Assembly (NCBI GenBank): GCA_026627305.1
Contig: JAPNVD010000027.1
Coordinates: 62,001-126,000 of the forward strand
DNA length: 64,000 nt
Origin: Sulfolobaceae archaeon
GTDB taxonomy: Archaea > Thermoproteota > Thermoprotei_A > Sulfolobales > Sulfolobaceae
Reading direction: 5' to 3'
Shown here: positions 55,238 to 64,000 of the stretch, one piece after another
Numbering within the stretch: position 1 is the first letter of the stretch
Layout: each line of letters starts with the position of its first letter
Made by a program: the position numbers and the translations under genes
The notes under the pieces: generated by a model
Told to the model about the DNA's origin: nothing
Database searches by the model: none
The model's input: the letters and a program-made list of their open reading frames with translations, nothing else

Positions 55238-56086
55238 TTATATTAAATAGTTCGAAATTATATATTCTACCAGCTCCTTTGGTACATTTATTTTTGTAGC
55301 AGCCATGAACCCCTTGAATTCAGGGACGTCGTTGATTTCGTTAATTATATACCCTTTGTTTTCGTGCTCAAGGATGTCTATTGAAACGAATTCCCCATTA
55401 ACTGTTTTTGCCGCAGCTAATGCAATCTTTTCTAAATCCTTGTTAACGTCTATACTCTCAGGTATACCTCCTAACGCAACGTTTGCTCTCCAATCATTAG
55501 GAGGTATTTTTCTAGCGTAACAACCTAATAATTTATTGCCTAGGACTAAACACCTAATATCCCTACCTTTGTTCTTCACATATTCTTGGACTATATGTAT
55601 TTTAAGCTGGGAATTTGACAGCATTTCTCTATGTTCTATTATGGTTTTGCCTTCAATTACATCTCTTATTAACGAAACCATTCTTCCCCAACTTCCTATA
55701 GGAGGTTTGTCAACTAAGGGATAGCCTAACTCTTCATATGCTTTTAACGTTGTATCTGGAGACATTGTAATGATTGAGTAAGGAATAGGTACGTTTGCCT
55801 TTAACAGCTTTGAATATGCTAGTATTTTATCACCGCACGTGTATATAGTGTATGAGGAGTTTATAGTATGCACATCTGCTGCTTCAAGCACGGCCGCAGC
55901 GTATAAAGCCTTGTACATACTTACAGTTCTTATTACCGCTACTTGATAATCATATAAGCCCTTCTTCAGTGGTAAATTAACTTGATTTACATTTATTACG
56001 TCATAACTTATCTTCTTTTCATCGAGCTCTTTAGCTATTTGCTTCTCCTCAGGTCTCACAATATCAACTACTAATGCGACTTTCAT
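55238..56086 (-). CDS. argX: Glutamate-LysW ligase ArgX
   Basis: This 282-residue ATP-grasp ligase joins glutamate to the C-terminal Glu of the carrier LysW, the first step of carrier-protein arginine synthesis in Sulfolobus. The ATP-grasp pattern is seen in [37 protein letters not shown] and [11 protein letters not shown]. The recognition loop reads FKGFMAAT: a GF motif is associated with glutamate-specific ArgX, and an N-T/S motif with lysine-pathway LysX. The arginine operon setting agrees. No lysW gene is in this window. Confidence 0.88.
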   Translation of the reverse strand: MKVALVVDIVRPEEKQIAKELDEKKISYDVINVNQVNLPLKKGLYDYQVAVIRTVSMYKALYAAAVLEAADVHTINSSYTIYTCGDKILAYSKLLKANVPIPYSIITMSPDTTLKAYEELGYPLVDKPPIGSWGRMVSLIRDVIEGKTIIEHREMLSNSQLKIHIVQEYVKNKGRDIRCLVLGNKLLGCYARKIPPNDWRANVALGGIPESIDVNKDLEKIALAAAKTVNGEFVSIDILEHENKGYIINEINDVPEFKGFMAATKINVPKELVEYIISNYLI

Positions 56087-59000
56087 ATTCCACCACCATA
56101 TTCTGTTATTTCATTGAAGGTTAACTTGTCCCATACTTTTGCTATTGCTTTACTTACCTCCGCTCCAAGTCTTCCATTAAGAATTAAGGGTATATTGAAG
56201 TCTACAGAATTTCTTCTTATTGAGTAATCGTACTGTTTTAGGTACCCATCAGTGATGATGATTTCTACTTTTTTGGTTCTTACTAGTTCCATAGCTTTTT
56301 CCATAGATATTATTTGAGCATTTTCAACTGCGAACGTATCAATTGTAAAAACATTTAAACCATATTCAACTAGGTTTGAAACTGCTTCTTTCAAATAATT
56401 CAGATTTCTATTACCATATACAATAGCGTTTCCCCCTTTGTTCGGAAGTCTATTGGGATTTATAGATAGCCAACTCTTAAGTAAAGCATCATAGAAGTTT
56501 ACTCCAAATGATGCAACCTCTCCTGTACTTTTCATCTCTGGTCCTAAAAATGGATAGGAACCCCTAAGTTGTGCCCATGAAAACTGTGCAGATTTTACAG
56601 CCCAGGACTTGGATTCTGGTTCGTAGAATTCTTCATCTATATCCAATCCTTTAACTATAGCTTCCATTGCCTTATCTATTAAGTTGACTCCCTTAGCTTT
56701 ACTTGAAAATGGCATTGATCTACTAGCTCTTAAGTTAAGTTCTATAATGTAAGGAATACCATTCTTGATAACGAACTGTAAATTAAATGGTCCCTTTATA
56801 TTTAATTCATTAGCGAGTCTAACTGCGAATTCCTTCATTTTATCCACAGTCTCCTTATTCAATAACCTATATGGAACACTCATTGTAGCATCACCGCTAT
56901 GAACTCCAGCCTCCTCCACATGTTCTAGAACTACACCTAGTACTCTCGTTCCATCACTTACAGCATCGATTTCAGCTTCTATTGCATCATCTAAGTATTT
57001 AGAAATAACTACAGGATGTTCTGGTGAAATTTCCGTTGCTGACTTAATATACGATGCTAGTTCTTGCGTATTGTAAGCAATTTTCATTGAAGCCCCACTT
57101 AACACATAACTTGGTCTTACGAGAACTGGAAATCCTACTTCGTTTACGAATTTGCTAATCTCTTCAATTGATGTTGCAGAAATCCATGGAGGCTGAGGAA
57201 TGTTTAACTTGTCTAATAATTTAGAGAACTTTTCCCTATCCTCTGCATTATCTACACTTCTTCCGGCTGTTCCTAAAAGCTTAATACCATTTTCTTCCAG
57301 TGCTTTAGCTAAATTATTACCTATCTGTCCTCCTGCGAAAGCTGCTACGAAATTATATTTTTGTTTTTTAACTAAGTTTAGTATATTTTCAATGGATATT
57401 TCATCGAAGTAAAGCTTCTTAGCTATGTCCCAATCCGTGGATACAGTCTCAGGGTTGTAATTTATTATTGCTACGTCATCAAAGAATTTATGGGCTGACT
57501 CTAATAACGATACTACGCTCCAATCAAACTCAACTGAAACCCCTATTCTAAAGCCTCCAGCTCCGACTATTAGCAGTTTCTTGTTAAATTCATTAACTTC
57601 GATATCGTCCTCTGATCCATTATAAGTTAAATACATATAGTTAGTTACTGCTGGCCATTCTCCTGCTAATGTATCTATTATCTTTATCACCGGCATTATT
57701 CCTTTCTCCTCTCTAAACTTTCTAATGTATTCTTCACTTACCCCTAAGGCCATTGCTATTTGCTTATCACTGAACCCTAGTTGTTTTGCTTTTAATAATA
57801 CATCATCTGATATCTGCTTTTTAGCTTTCAACTCTTCATAAAATTCCACTAAATTCCTAATCTTATTCAAGAAGAATTTGTTGACACCAGTAACTTCATA
57901 CACCTCTTCTATGGTAGCGTTTTCTTTAAATGCCTTCGCTGCGTAAAGGAACCAATAAGGTCTCCTCTCTTTAAGATATTTTAATGCTTCATCTTTGCTC
58001 ATGTCTGATTCGTAAATTTTGCCTCCCACAACTCCTGGTTCTCCAATATCTAACATCCTAACTCCTTTTTGAAGAGCTTCCTCGAAAGTCCTACCTATAC
58101 TCATGACTTCACCAACACTCATCATCTCTGTTCCTAAACTCTGATCAACATCCTCAAACTTACTTAAGTCCCATCTAGGTATTTTTATAACTACATAATC
58201 TAGACTTGGTTCGAAGCATGCACAAGTAGTGCCAGAAACCTTATTTAATATCTCATATAACTTATATCCCAATCCTAGTTTTGCTGCAATATACGCTAAT
58301 GGATAGCCTGTAGCCTTGCTAGCTAGTGCACTTGATCTTGACATCCTAGGATTCGTCTCAATTACGTAGAAGTCATATCCGTTTGGGTTTAGTGCGAACT
58401 GAACATTGCACTCTCCTATTAAATCAATTGACTTTGCAACTTCCTGTGCTACACTTCTCATGTTTTGAAACTCATAATTATCTAGGGTTTGACAAGGAGA
58501 TATTACAGTCGATTCGCCAGTATGAACTCCCATAGGATCTAGGTTTTCTATACATGCAATTACAGCACTATTGCCATTAGAATCCCTCATAACTTCATAT
58601 TCTAATTCTATCCAATGATGAAGGTATTTTTCGATTAGGATTTCCCCTATATAACTTTGAGAAAACGCTCTCCTAACCTTTTGTCTGAATTCTTCTTCGT
58701 TCCACGCGACGAAGGAACCTCTTCCTCCCAAATTGAAGCTGACTCTTACCATTACTGGAAAACCTAGTGATTTCGCTTTCTCCACAGCCTCATCTTCATT
58801 CCTTGCTGACGTACTAGGTGGTACAGGCAACCCCACGCCTCTCATGGTTTCCTTAAACTTTTCTCTACTAAGAGCTTTCTCAATACCTTCTATGCTGGTT
58901 CCAAGGACTTTTACCCCATATCTTTTTAATATTCCTCTCTTATATAAATCTACACCAACATTGAGAGCCGTTTGACCGCCGAAGCTTATCATAATTCCAT

Positions 59001-59244
59001 CTGGTCTTTCCCTTTCTATAACCTTCTCTACTGCCCACCAAGTTACTGGAACCATGTAAAGCCTATCAGCAAACTTCTTACTAGTTTGTACTGTAGCTAT
59101 GTTAGAGTTAACTAATACTGTTTCGATACCCTCTTCTTTAAGGGCTTTAAGTGCTTGAGAACCGCTATAATCAAATTCTGCTGCCTCCGCTATCTTTATA
59201 GCTCCTGAGCCTATAACTAAAACCTTCTTATAATGATCTCTCAT
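56083..59244 (-). CDS. carB: Carbamoyl phosphate synthase large subunit
   Basis: This 1053-residue enzyme makes carbamoyl phosphate for arginine and pyrimidines. Two homologous ATP-grasp halves are present: residues 1-540 ([34 protein letters not shown]) and 550-930 ([34 protein letters not shown]), followed by an allosteric-type C-terminal domain. It overlaps carA by 17 bases and argX by 4. Confidence 0.97.
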   Translation of the reverse strand: MRDHYKKVLVIGSGAIKIAEAAEFDYSGSQALKALKEEGIETVLVNSNIATVQTSKKFADRLYMVPVTWWAVEKVIERERPDGIMISFGGQTALNVGVDLYKRGILKRYGVKVLGTSIEGIEKALSREKFKETMRGVGLPVPPSTSARNEDEAVEKAKSLGFPVMVRVSFNLGGRGSFVAWNEEEFRQKVRRAFSQSYIGEILIEKYLHHWIELEYEVMRDSNGNSAVIACIENLDPMGVHTGESTVISPCQTLDNYEFQNMRSVAQEVAKSIDLIGECNVQFALNPNGYDFYVIETNPRMSRSSALASKATGYPLAYIAAKLGLGYKLYEILNKVSGTTCACFEPSLDYVVIKIPRWDLSKFEDVDQSLGTEMMSVGEVMSIGRTFEEALQKGVRMLDIGEPGVVGGKIYESDMSKDEALKYLKERRPYWFLYAAKAFKENATIEEVYEVTGVNKFFLNKIRNLVEFYEELKAKKQISDDVLLKAKQLGFSDKQIAMALGVSEEYIRKFREEKGIMPVIKIIDTLAGEWPAVTNYMYLTYNGSEDDIEVNEFNKKLLIVGAGGFRIGVSVEFDWSVVSLLESAHKFFDDVAIINYNPETVSTDWDIAKKLYFDEISIENILNLVKKQKYNFVAAFAGGQIGNNLAKALEENGIKLLGTAGRSVDNAEDREKFSKLLDKLNIPQPPWISATSIEEISKFVNEVGFPVLVRPSYVLSGASMKIAYNTQELASYIKSATEISPEHPVVISKYLDDAIEAEIDAVSDGTRVLGVVLEHVEEAGVHSGDATMSVPYRLLNKETVDKMKEFAVRLANELNIKGPFNLQFVIKNGIPYIIELNLRASRSMPFSSKAKGVNLIDKAMEAIVKGLDIDEEFYEPESKSWAVKSAQFSWAQLRGSYPFLGPEMKSTGEVASFGVNFYDALLKSWLSINPNRLPNKGGNAIVYGNRNLNYLKEAVSNLVEYGLNVFTIDTFAVENAQIISMEKAMELVRTKKVEIIITDGYLKQYDYSIRRNSVDFNIPLILNGRLGAEVSKAIAKVWDKLTFNEITEYGGGI

Positions 59245-60367
59245 ATTTCATCACCATTAATTTAAATTTATCAAAAACCCATGTTACATCCCATGGACCA
59301 GGTCTAGCTTCAGGATGGAATTGTGTTGTAATAATAGGTAATTTCTCATGTGCAAATCCTTCAATTACGTTATCATCAGGGTTATAGAACCAAGGTTTCG
59401 TATCTGCTGGTAGATCTTTTTTATCCAATATGCCATATCCATGATTATGTGTAGTTATATAGCACTTGTTGTCCTCTAGACTTATCACAGGTTTGTTTAT
59501 AGCCCTATGCCCGAACTTCATCTTTTTAACTCTACCACCTAACGAAATCGTTAGCAATTGATGTCCTAGACATATTCCCAAAATAGGGATCTTATATTCA
59601 ATTAGTTGTGATATTGTGTTTACTTGCTCCTTTAATAGATTCGGGTTTCCGGGTCCATTACTTATCACTATACCCTTTGGAAAGAATTTCATGATCTGAT
59701 CTGCGGTATAATAGCAGGGAACTCTTACTATATTAAAACCTCTGACGTATAAGTTGTGAAGTATACCATGCTTAATTCCACAGTCAATTACTACGATAGT
59801 GTCTCCTTGGTTAGAATGATATATGGGTTGCTTAGGTGATGTGTATTTAATGAAGTCTATCTCATCATATCTCTTCTCTAAGTATTTCCTTGGATCCTCT
59901 AACTCATAACCCGACGATATAACTCCCATCATGACTCCGTTACTCCTGATCTTCTTAACAAGCATTCTTGTGTCCACATTTGAAACTCCAGGCACTCCTT
60001 CATCTTCTAGCCATTTATGAAGAGATCTTTTGCTATTCCACTTAAAGGGTTCTGTCTCTTCAGCGACTATTAAACCCTCTACTTGGATGTGTTCAGATTC
60101 AAAGTTCTTTAATATTCCGTTTTCAATTATAGGATCTGGAACACCGTAGTTTCCAACTAATGGGTGTGTAATAATTAGGATCTGACCCCTATAAGAGGGG
60201 TCTGTTAGGCTCTCAACGTATCCATTCATTGATGTTGTGAAGACCACTTCTCCACTTCTTATGGCCTTAGCTCCAAATCCGCATCCCTTGATGAAAGTCC
60301 CATCTTCAAGGTATATATAACCAAAATAGCCTCTATTACATTGCGCAATGTAAGACCACCTTTTCAA
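59228..60367 (-). CDS. carA: Carbamoyl phosphate synthase small subunit
   Basis: This glutamine amidotransferase subunit feeds ammonia to CarB. The N-terminal [20 protein letters not shown] domain is followed by a class I glutaminase with Cys in [17 protein letters not shown] and the His-Glu pair in [12 protein letters not shown]. The longest frame starts at TTG 60367 inside argH with no clear ribosome-binding site. An AGGTGG sits about six bases before an ATT at 60349, another possible start. Length 379 fits. Confidence 0.95.
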   Translation of the reverse strand: MKRWSYIAQCNRGYFGYIYLEDGTFIKGCGFGAKAIRSGEVVFTTSMNGYVESLTDPSYRGQILIITHPLVGNYGVPDPIIENGILKNFESEHIQVEGLIVAEETEPFKWNSKRSLHKWLEDEGVPGVSNVDTRMLVKKIRSNGVMMGVISSGYELEDPRKYLEKRYDEIDFIKYTSPKQPIYHSNQGDTIVVIDCGIKHGILHNLYVRGFNIVRVPCYYTADQIMKFFPKGIVISNGPGNPNLLKEQVNTISQLIEYKIPILGICLGHQLLTISLGGRVKKMKFGHRAINKPVISLEDNKCYITTHNHGYGILDKKDLPADTKPWFYNPDDNVIEGFAHEKLPIITTQFHPEARPGPWDVTWVFDKFKLMVMKYERSL

Positions 60368-61679
60368 TTGTCTGAAGCTTTTCGTTTATCTTATTTTCAT
60401 ATTCTTTTAAAGTTTTATTGTCTTCATCTAATCTTCTCTTATACTCCTCCAACATCTGTAAAACGCTTATAGGATTAGGGGAACCCATTGTAGCCTTTAA
60501 GTTAATAGAGTCTCCTATTTTTAAAGTTGACTGAAATAAGTTATTTTTTATTTTATTTGCTATTTCGAAGTAAGCCTTTCTATAAGGAATACCGTTCTTT
60601 ATAGCCATTAGTTCAGCCTCATCTGTAGCTAATGTGGAAGTATCGATATTTACGTTATCCTCCAGTACTTCTATGCCTTTAAATAAAGAGATCAAAACAC
60701 TTATTGAACTTTTTACTATCTCTATACAATTCCAATAATGTTTATTCATCTCTTGAAAATCTAAGTTATAGCCTGTTGGTGTTGCCTTATATATGGTTAA
60801 TAACGAAGTAAGTTCGCCTATGCATTCTCCAGCCCTAGCTCTTAAAACTTCCATAGTTACCGGGTTTCTCTTTTGAGGCATAAGGCTACTTGTACTAACA
60901 TGTGAGTCCGGAAGTTTTACATATTTGAGGGAAGAGAAAATTACAAGATCTTCAGCTATCTTACTAAATACTAACATCAAATTTGTTAGTTCACTAACTA
61001 TAGAAATTAGATCAAGTCTTGAAGAAGTGGCAGATAGTGTGTTTAAGACTATGCCATCAAATCCCAGTAGTTCAGCTTCTTCATTCCTATCTATTTTTAC
61101 ATTACTTCCAACAATAGCTCCAGATCCTAGAGGAGACCTATTTACGTTTTTCAACTTTTCGAAGATTATCCTCCATAATGGATTTAATTCCTCAACTATA
61201 TATGTCAAATAATGAGCAAAAGTTGAGGGTTGTGCTTGTTGAAGGTGAGTGAATGTAGGAAATAAGGTGTTAATATGTTCTTTTGCCTTTTCTAATATCA
61301 CGCTTCTAAGCTCGTTTAGGCTTTTTAAAATTTCGACCAGCTCTTTTCTAGTTTTTAACCTTAAAGCCGTAGCTACGTGGTCGTTTCTACTTCTACCTAA
61401 ACCTATGCTTCCTCCTTCTTCTCCAAGCTTACTTATTAGAAAAGATTCTAACTCTTCATGAATATCTTCAAATCTTTTATTAGGATCGTGTTTAAAGTCC
61501 TTGACCGCTTTCAACAGTTTACATTCTAATTCCTCACTGATGTAATTTGCGTTCTTAAGGGCTATGATGTGGGCTATCATTGTTAATTTTACTTCATCCT
61601 CTATATAGATATCTGTATCCATTGATGAAGTGTAGCTATAGACCTCGTCCTTATTCGAACCCCAGCTTCTATATAGCAA
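60336..61679 (-). CDS. argH: Argininosuccinate lyase
   Basis: This fumarase-superfamily enzyme splits argininosuccinate into arginine and fumarate. The family signature [20 protein letters not shown] is intact, with [32 protein letters not shown] and [10 protein letters not shown] earlier. Its 447 residues are normal. It begins one base after argG ends and its last 32 bases overlap carA. Confidence 0.96.
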   Translation of the reverse strand: MLYRSWGSNKDEVYSYTSSMDTDIYIEDEVKLTMIAHIIALKNANYISEELECKLLKAVKDFKHDPNKRFEDIHEELESFLISKLGEEGGSIGLGRSRNDHVATALRLKTRKELVEILKSLNELRSVILEKAKEHINTLFPTFTHLQQAQPSTFAHYLTYIVEELNPLWRIIFEKLKNVNRSPLGSGAIVGSNVKIDRNEEAELLGFDGIVLNTLSATSSRLDLISIVSELTNLMLVFSKIAEDLVIFSSLKYVKLPDSHVSTSSLMPQKRNPVTMEVLRARAGECIGELTSLLTIYKATPTGYNLDFQEMNKHYWNCIEIVKSSISVLISLFKGIEVLEDNVNIDTSTLATDEAELMAIKNGIPYRKAYFEIANKIKNNLFQSTLKIGDSINLKATMGSPNPISVLQMLEEYKRRLDEDNKTLKEYENKINEKLQTIEKVVLHCAM

Positions 61680-61680
61680 T

Positions 61681-62856
61681 TCAGATTCCTCTACTCTTTC
61701 TACTTAATAGAGAGTGCATTCCCCAGATTTCTATAAAACCTCTAGCCATCTCGTCTGTTGGATACCACCCCTTTGAATAGCTAGCTATAGATTCTGAATA
61801 TGGTGAGTATTTAGATTCTCTACCTAATATTCTAATAGAATTCCCTTCAACCTCCAGTTTTACCTCTCCTTCAACCCATTTATTCAACTCATCTCCAGTC
61901 TTTTGAAGCACTTCTCTTAATGGTTCAATCCATAAGCCTTGATAAACTAGATCTGACCATTGCTGATCAATGATTCTTTTAAACCTCAACTCGTGTGGTG
62001 TATATATCATCTTCTCTAGATCTTTATGTGCGGTTGTAAGGGCTAATGCAGCTGGTGCTTCATAAACTTCTCTGGATTTGAAGCCTACAACTCTGTTCTC
62101 CAAATGATCAATTCTACCGAAACCGTAACTTCCTAGCTCGGTATTTAATATGCTTATAAGCTTTGAAAGCCTCATTTTTTCTCCGTTTAACGCTACTGGA
62201 ACTCCTTTCTCGAATTCTATACTAATCTTCAATTTTCCAGTCTTAGTTCTTCTTGTCCACTTAAAAGCGTCTTCAGGTACTTCAACACTGGGATCAGAGA
62301 TCTGGTCACCCTCTATACTTCTGCCCCATAAATTCTCGTCTATGCTGTAAACCTTACTTTCCTCTTTTATGGGTATGTTATACTTCTTTGCATAGGCTAT
62401 TTCTTCTTCTCTTGTCATTCCCCAGACTCTAGCTGGAGTAATTATCTTTACTTCAGGATATAACGCTTTGGCTGTGAGATCGAACCTAACTTGGTCATTT
62501 CCTTTTGATGTAGAGCCATGAGCAACATATTCAGTCCCTTCCCTTTTTGCTATTTCGATAACTTTCTCAACTATCAATGGTCTAGCTAATGCAGTGGAAA
62601 GTGGATAGGCATCTTCATAAAGGCCATTCATTTTTATACCAAATGTAATATATTTATCAGCAAACTCGTCTATAGCATCGATTGTATAATGTTTACTAGC
62701 TCCTGCTTCATAAGCTCTCTTCTCGATTTCTTCAAAATCCTCTTCTTGTCCTACGTTAACTGTAACTGTTATTACATCAGCATTATACTTCTCTTTAAGC
62801 CATCTTATAGAAACTGTTGTATCTAGACCCCCAGAATAGGCCAGGACAATTTTCAT
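61681..62856 (-). CDS. argG: Argininosuccinate synthase
   Basis: This enzyme joins citrulline and aspartate with ATP. It starts [20 protein letters not shown], the PP-loop motif, and has [18 protein letters not shown] and [17 protein letters not shown], all family signatures. The 391 residues are normal. It heads the arginine operon argG-argH-carA-carB-argX; a TTTATAAG box on the minus strand (62892-62899) sits about 40 bases before the ATG. Confidence 0.96.
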   Translation of the reverse strand: MKIVLAYSGGLDTTVSIRWLKEKYNADVITVTVNVGQEEDFEEIEKRAYEAGASKHYTIDAIDEFADKYITFGIKMNGLYEDAYPLSTALARPLIVEKVIEIAKREGTEYVAHGSTSKGNDQVRFDLTAKALYPEVKIITPARVWGMTREEEIAYAKKYNIPIKEESKVYSIDENLWGRSIEGDQISDPSVEVPEDAFKWTRRTKTGKLKISIEFEKGVPVALNGEKMRLSKLISILNTELGSYGFGRIDHLENRVVGFKSREVYEAPAALALTTAHKDLEKMIYTPHELRFKRIIDQQWSDLVYQGLWIEPLREVLQKTGDELNKWVEGEVKLEVEGNSIRILGRESKYSPYSESIASYSKGWYPTDEMARGFIEIWGMHSLLSRKSRGI

Positions 62857-62891
62857 TTTTCTCAGACTTTAGCTAAGACATAAAATTCTAG

Positions 62892-62899
62892 CTTATAAA
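62892..62899 (-). promoter_or_regulatory. TATA box of the arginine operon
   Basis: The minus strand reads TTTATAAG, centred about 40 bases before the argG ATG, which leaves a leader of roughly 12 bases. It is the only clear box in the 44-base gap after the aminotransferase gene. I see no obvious inverted repeat that would mark a repressor site. Confidence 0.55.
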
Positions 62900-62900
62900 C

Positions 62901-64000
62901 TTATTTTGTATGATTTTTACCTAAATCCTCCAATGCCTCAGAAACTTTCTCAATTCCTTTTTTGATCCTTTCAGGAGTTTCTGCAACAAACGAAAACCTT
63001 AAGGCAGAAGTATAAACTTCGCTAAAGTACGAACCAGGAACCGAAGCTACCCCATACTTTTCTAGTAACAGGTTTGAGAGGTAATCTCCGTTCAGTCCAT
63101 ATTCTTTAAAATCTGTAAACACGAACATTGATCCTTTTGGTATTACGAATTTCGCACCAGGAAGCTTTGATCTTATCTCGCTTACCATTATATCCCTTCT
63201 CCTTCTATACTCTTCAACCACTCTTTTTATGTAGCTCATCCTCACCTCTGACCTGAGATACCTAGCTACCATATGTTGTGCAAAAGACGGTGGGCAGTAA
63301 ACCATTTCTTCGTTTACAAGTTTAATTTTAGATATTACTTCTTTAGGACCATAAGCATAACCTAGTCTCCAGCCAGGTATTGCCGGATCCTTAGAGAAAG
63401 TATTTAGTGAGATTACATTGTTTGGTGCGTATTTATAAAGGTACTCGTGCTCTCCTTCATATATTAATGTCTTATAAGCCTCATCCGTTATTAGCCATAT
63501 ATCGTGATCCACAGCTATCTCTGCCAAAGCCTTAGCTGATTCGTGTGTTATTAGCCTTCCAGAAGGATTATCAGGGGTTACTATGATTATTGCTTTTGTC
63601 TTAGAAGTTATTTGTGACTTTAGCTTTTCAATATCAGGCTGGAATTCGTTCTCCATGCTTACATAATGCCTTACTATCTTGGCACCATAGTAATCTAGAA
63701 GTGGTTTATATCCGAAATAAGTTGGATCGAACAATATGACTTCGTCTCCAGGTTCAATGAGCGTAGCAAGAGTTGAAAACATAGCAGCTTGACCTCCAGC
63801 AGTAACTACAATACTATCAGGATCTACATCAATTGAGGCTAATCTCTTAAGATCCTCTGATATCGCTTGTCTTAACTCGTATATTCCCTGGCTTGGTGTA
63901 TAACCATATAGCTCCATTGATTCCACTTTCAAGAGTTGACCCATAAGTTCCCTAATCTCTATTGGTGGTGGTATGCTCGGTTGACCAGCAGAGAACACTA
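62901..64000 (-). CDS. PLP-dependent class I aminotransferase (partial)
   Basis: This is a fold-type I aminotransferase cut by the window edge; the frame stays open through base 64000, and the GTG at 63998 is probably internal. The seen part starts with FSAGQPSIPPPIEIREL and has ATLIEPGDEVILFDPTYFGY, TPDNPSGRLITHE, ITDEAYKTLIYEG and the PLP Lys in SLNTFSKDPAIPGWRLGY. It could be an aspartate, 2-aminoadipate or aromatic aminotransferase. Its position before argG hints at amino acid synthesis. Confidence 0.88.
   Translation of the reverse strand, partial: VFSAGQPSIPPPIEIRELMGQLLKVESMELYGYTPSQGIYELRQAISEDLKRLASIDVDPDSIVVTAGGQAAMFSTLATLIEPGDEVILFDPTYFGYKPLLDYYGAKIVRHYVSMENEFQPDIEKLKSQITSKTKAIIIVTPDNPSGRLITHESAKALAEIAVDHDIWLITDEAYKTLIYEGEHEYLYKYAPNNVISLNTFSKDPAIPGWRLGYAYGPKEVISKIKLVNEEMVYCPPSFAQHMVARYLRSEVRMSYIKRVVEEYRRRRDIMVSEIRSKLPGAKFVIPKGSMFVFTDFKEYGLNGDYLSNLLLEKYGVASVPGSYFSEVYTSALRFSFVAETPERIKKGIEKVSEALEDLGKNHTK

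Noticed and set aside
1-64000. CRISPR array, intact insertion sequence or toxin-antitoxin pair
   Set aside because: I found no regularly spaced repeats, no complete transposase and no toxin gene beside the ribbon-helix-helix protein.

Overview
The window is chromosomal DNA of a thermoacidophilic crenarchaeon of the order Sulfolobales. The evidence is low GC, densely packed genes, a reverse gyrase (reading frame open at the left edge), TFB1, archaeal MCM/GINS23/Orc1-Cdc6/RFC, the KEOPS genes kae1 and bud32, an ArgX-type ATP-grasp ligase, and a relic of an SSV-type (fusellovirus) integrase at a tRNA gene. TFB1 is similar to Saccharolobus TFB1 but clearly different at many positions, so I do not name a genus or species.

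Layout. 1-17 kb is mainly information processing: reverse gyrase, S25e, a TrmB-type regulator, a small ribbon-helix-helix protein with a C/D-box sRNA behind it, TrmI, then on the minus strand S24e-S27ae-Kae1-Bud32-RdgB and a glyS-unknown-unknown-DUF47-endA-Cys-rich run, followed by speB, rpoP, aIF1 and tfb1. 15.98-17.16 kb is a small relic island between the facing 3' ends of tRNA-Gln and tRNA-Leu. 17.2-30.3 kb holds UPF0147, UPF0148, tmk, a Clp1-like kinase, a RadA paralogue, carS, and the replication cluster mcm-gins23, orc1/cdc6, rfcL-rfcS, ending with the active proteasome beta subunit. 30.4-38.6 kb is quinone and heme chemistry: ubiD, ubiX, ubiA, heme A and heme O synthases, with a transsulfuration enzyme and a frameshifted MFS transporter. 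38.7-45.6 kb holds a three-gene formate dehydrogenase operon, an orphan ABC binding protein, a dihydrolipoamide-dehydrogenase-like flavoprotein and a UbiE-like methyltransferase. 45.6-50.9 kb holds a GH15 glucosidase, a LOG-like protein, an isochorismatase-fold protein, an amino acid permease and a small putative metallopeptidase. 51-64 kb is nitrogen and arginine metabolism: a two-gene glutamate synthase and an argG-argH-carA-carB-argX operon, then a truncated aminotransferase.

How the parts fit. Glutamate synthase supplies glutamate to ArgX, carbamoyl phosphate synthase makes carbamoyl phosphate, and ArgG/ArgH finish arginine, all within 12 kb. RFC, MCM, GINS23 and an Orc1/Cdc6 paralogue form a replication gene hub, but I see no origin-like repeats there. 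UbiA/UbiX/UbiD plus a UbiE-like methyltransferase could serve the aromatic quinone of the respiratory chain, whose oxidases need the heme products of the adjacent ctaA/ctaB.

Most notable observations: an MFS gene whose reading frame is broken exactly at a GTAG tetranucleotide repeat, where loss of one unit restores it; a decayed SSV-type int(N) fragment reading through tRNA-Gln; two C/D-box sRNA candidates; a perfectly symmetric palindromic TATA box that would drive two leaderless divergent genes; and a winged-helix gene without any canonical start codon. No intact mobile element, CRISPR array or obvious defence island is present, and I did not identify a convincing undescribed multi-gene system.
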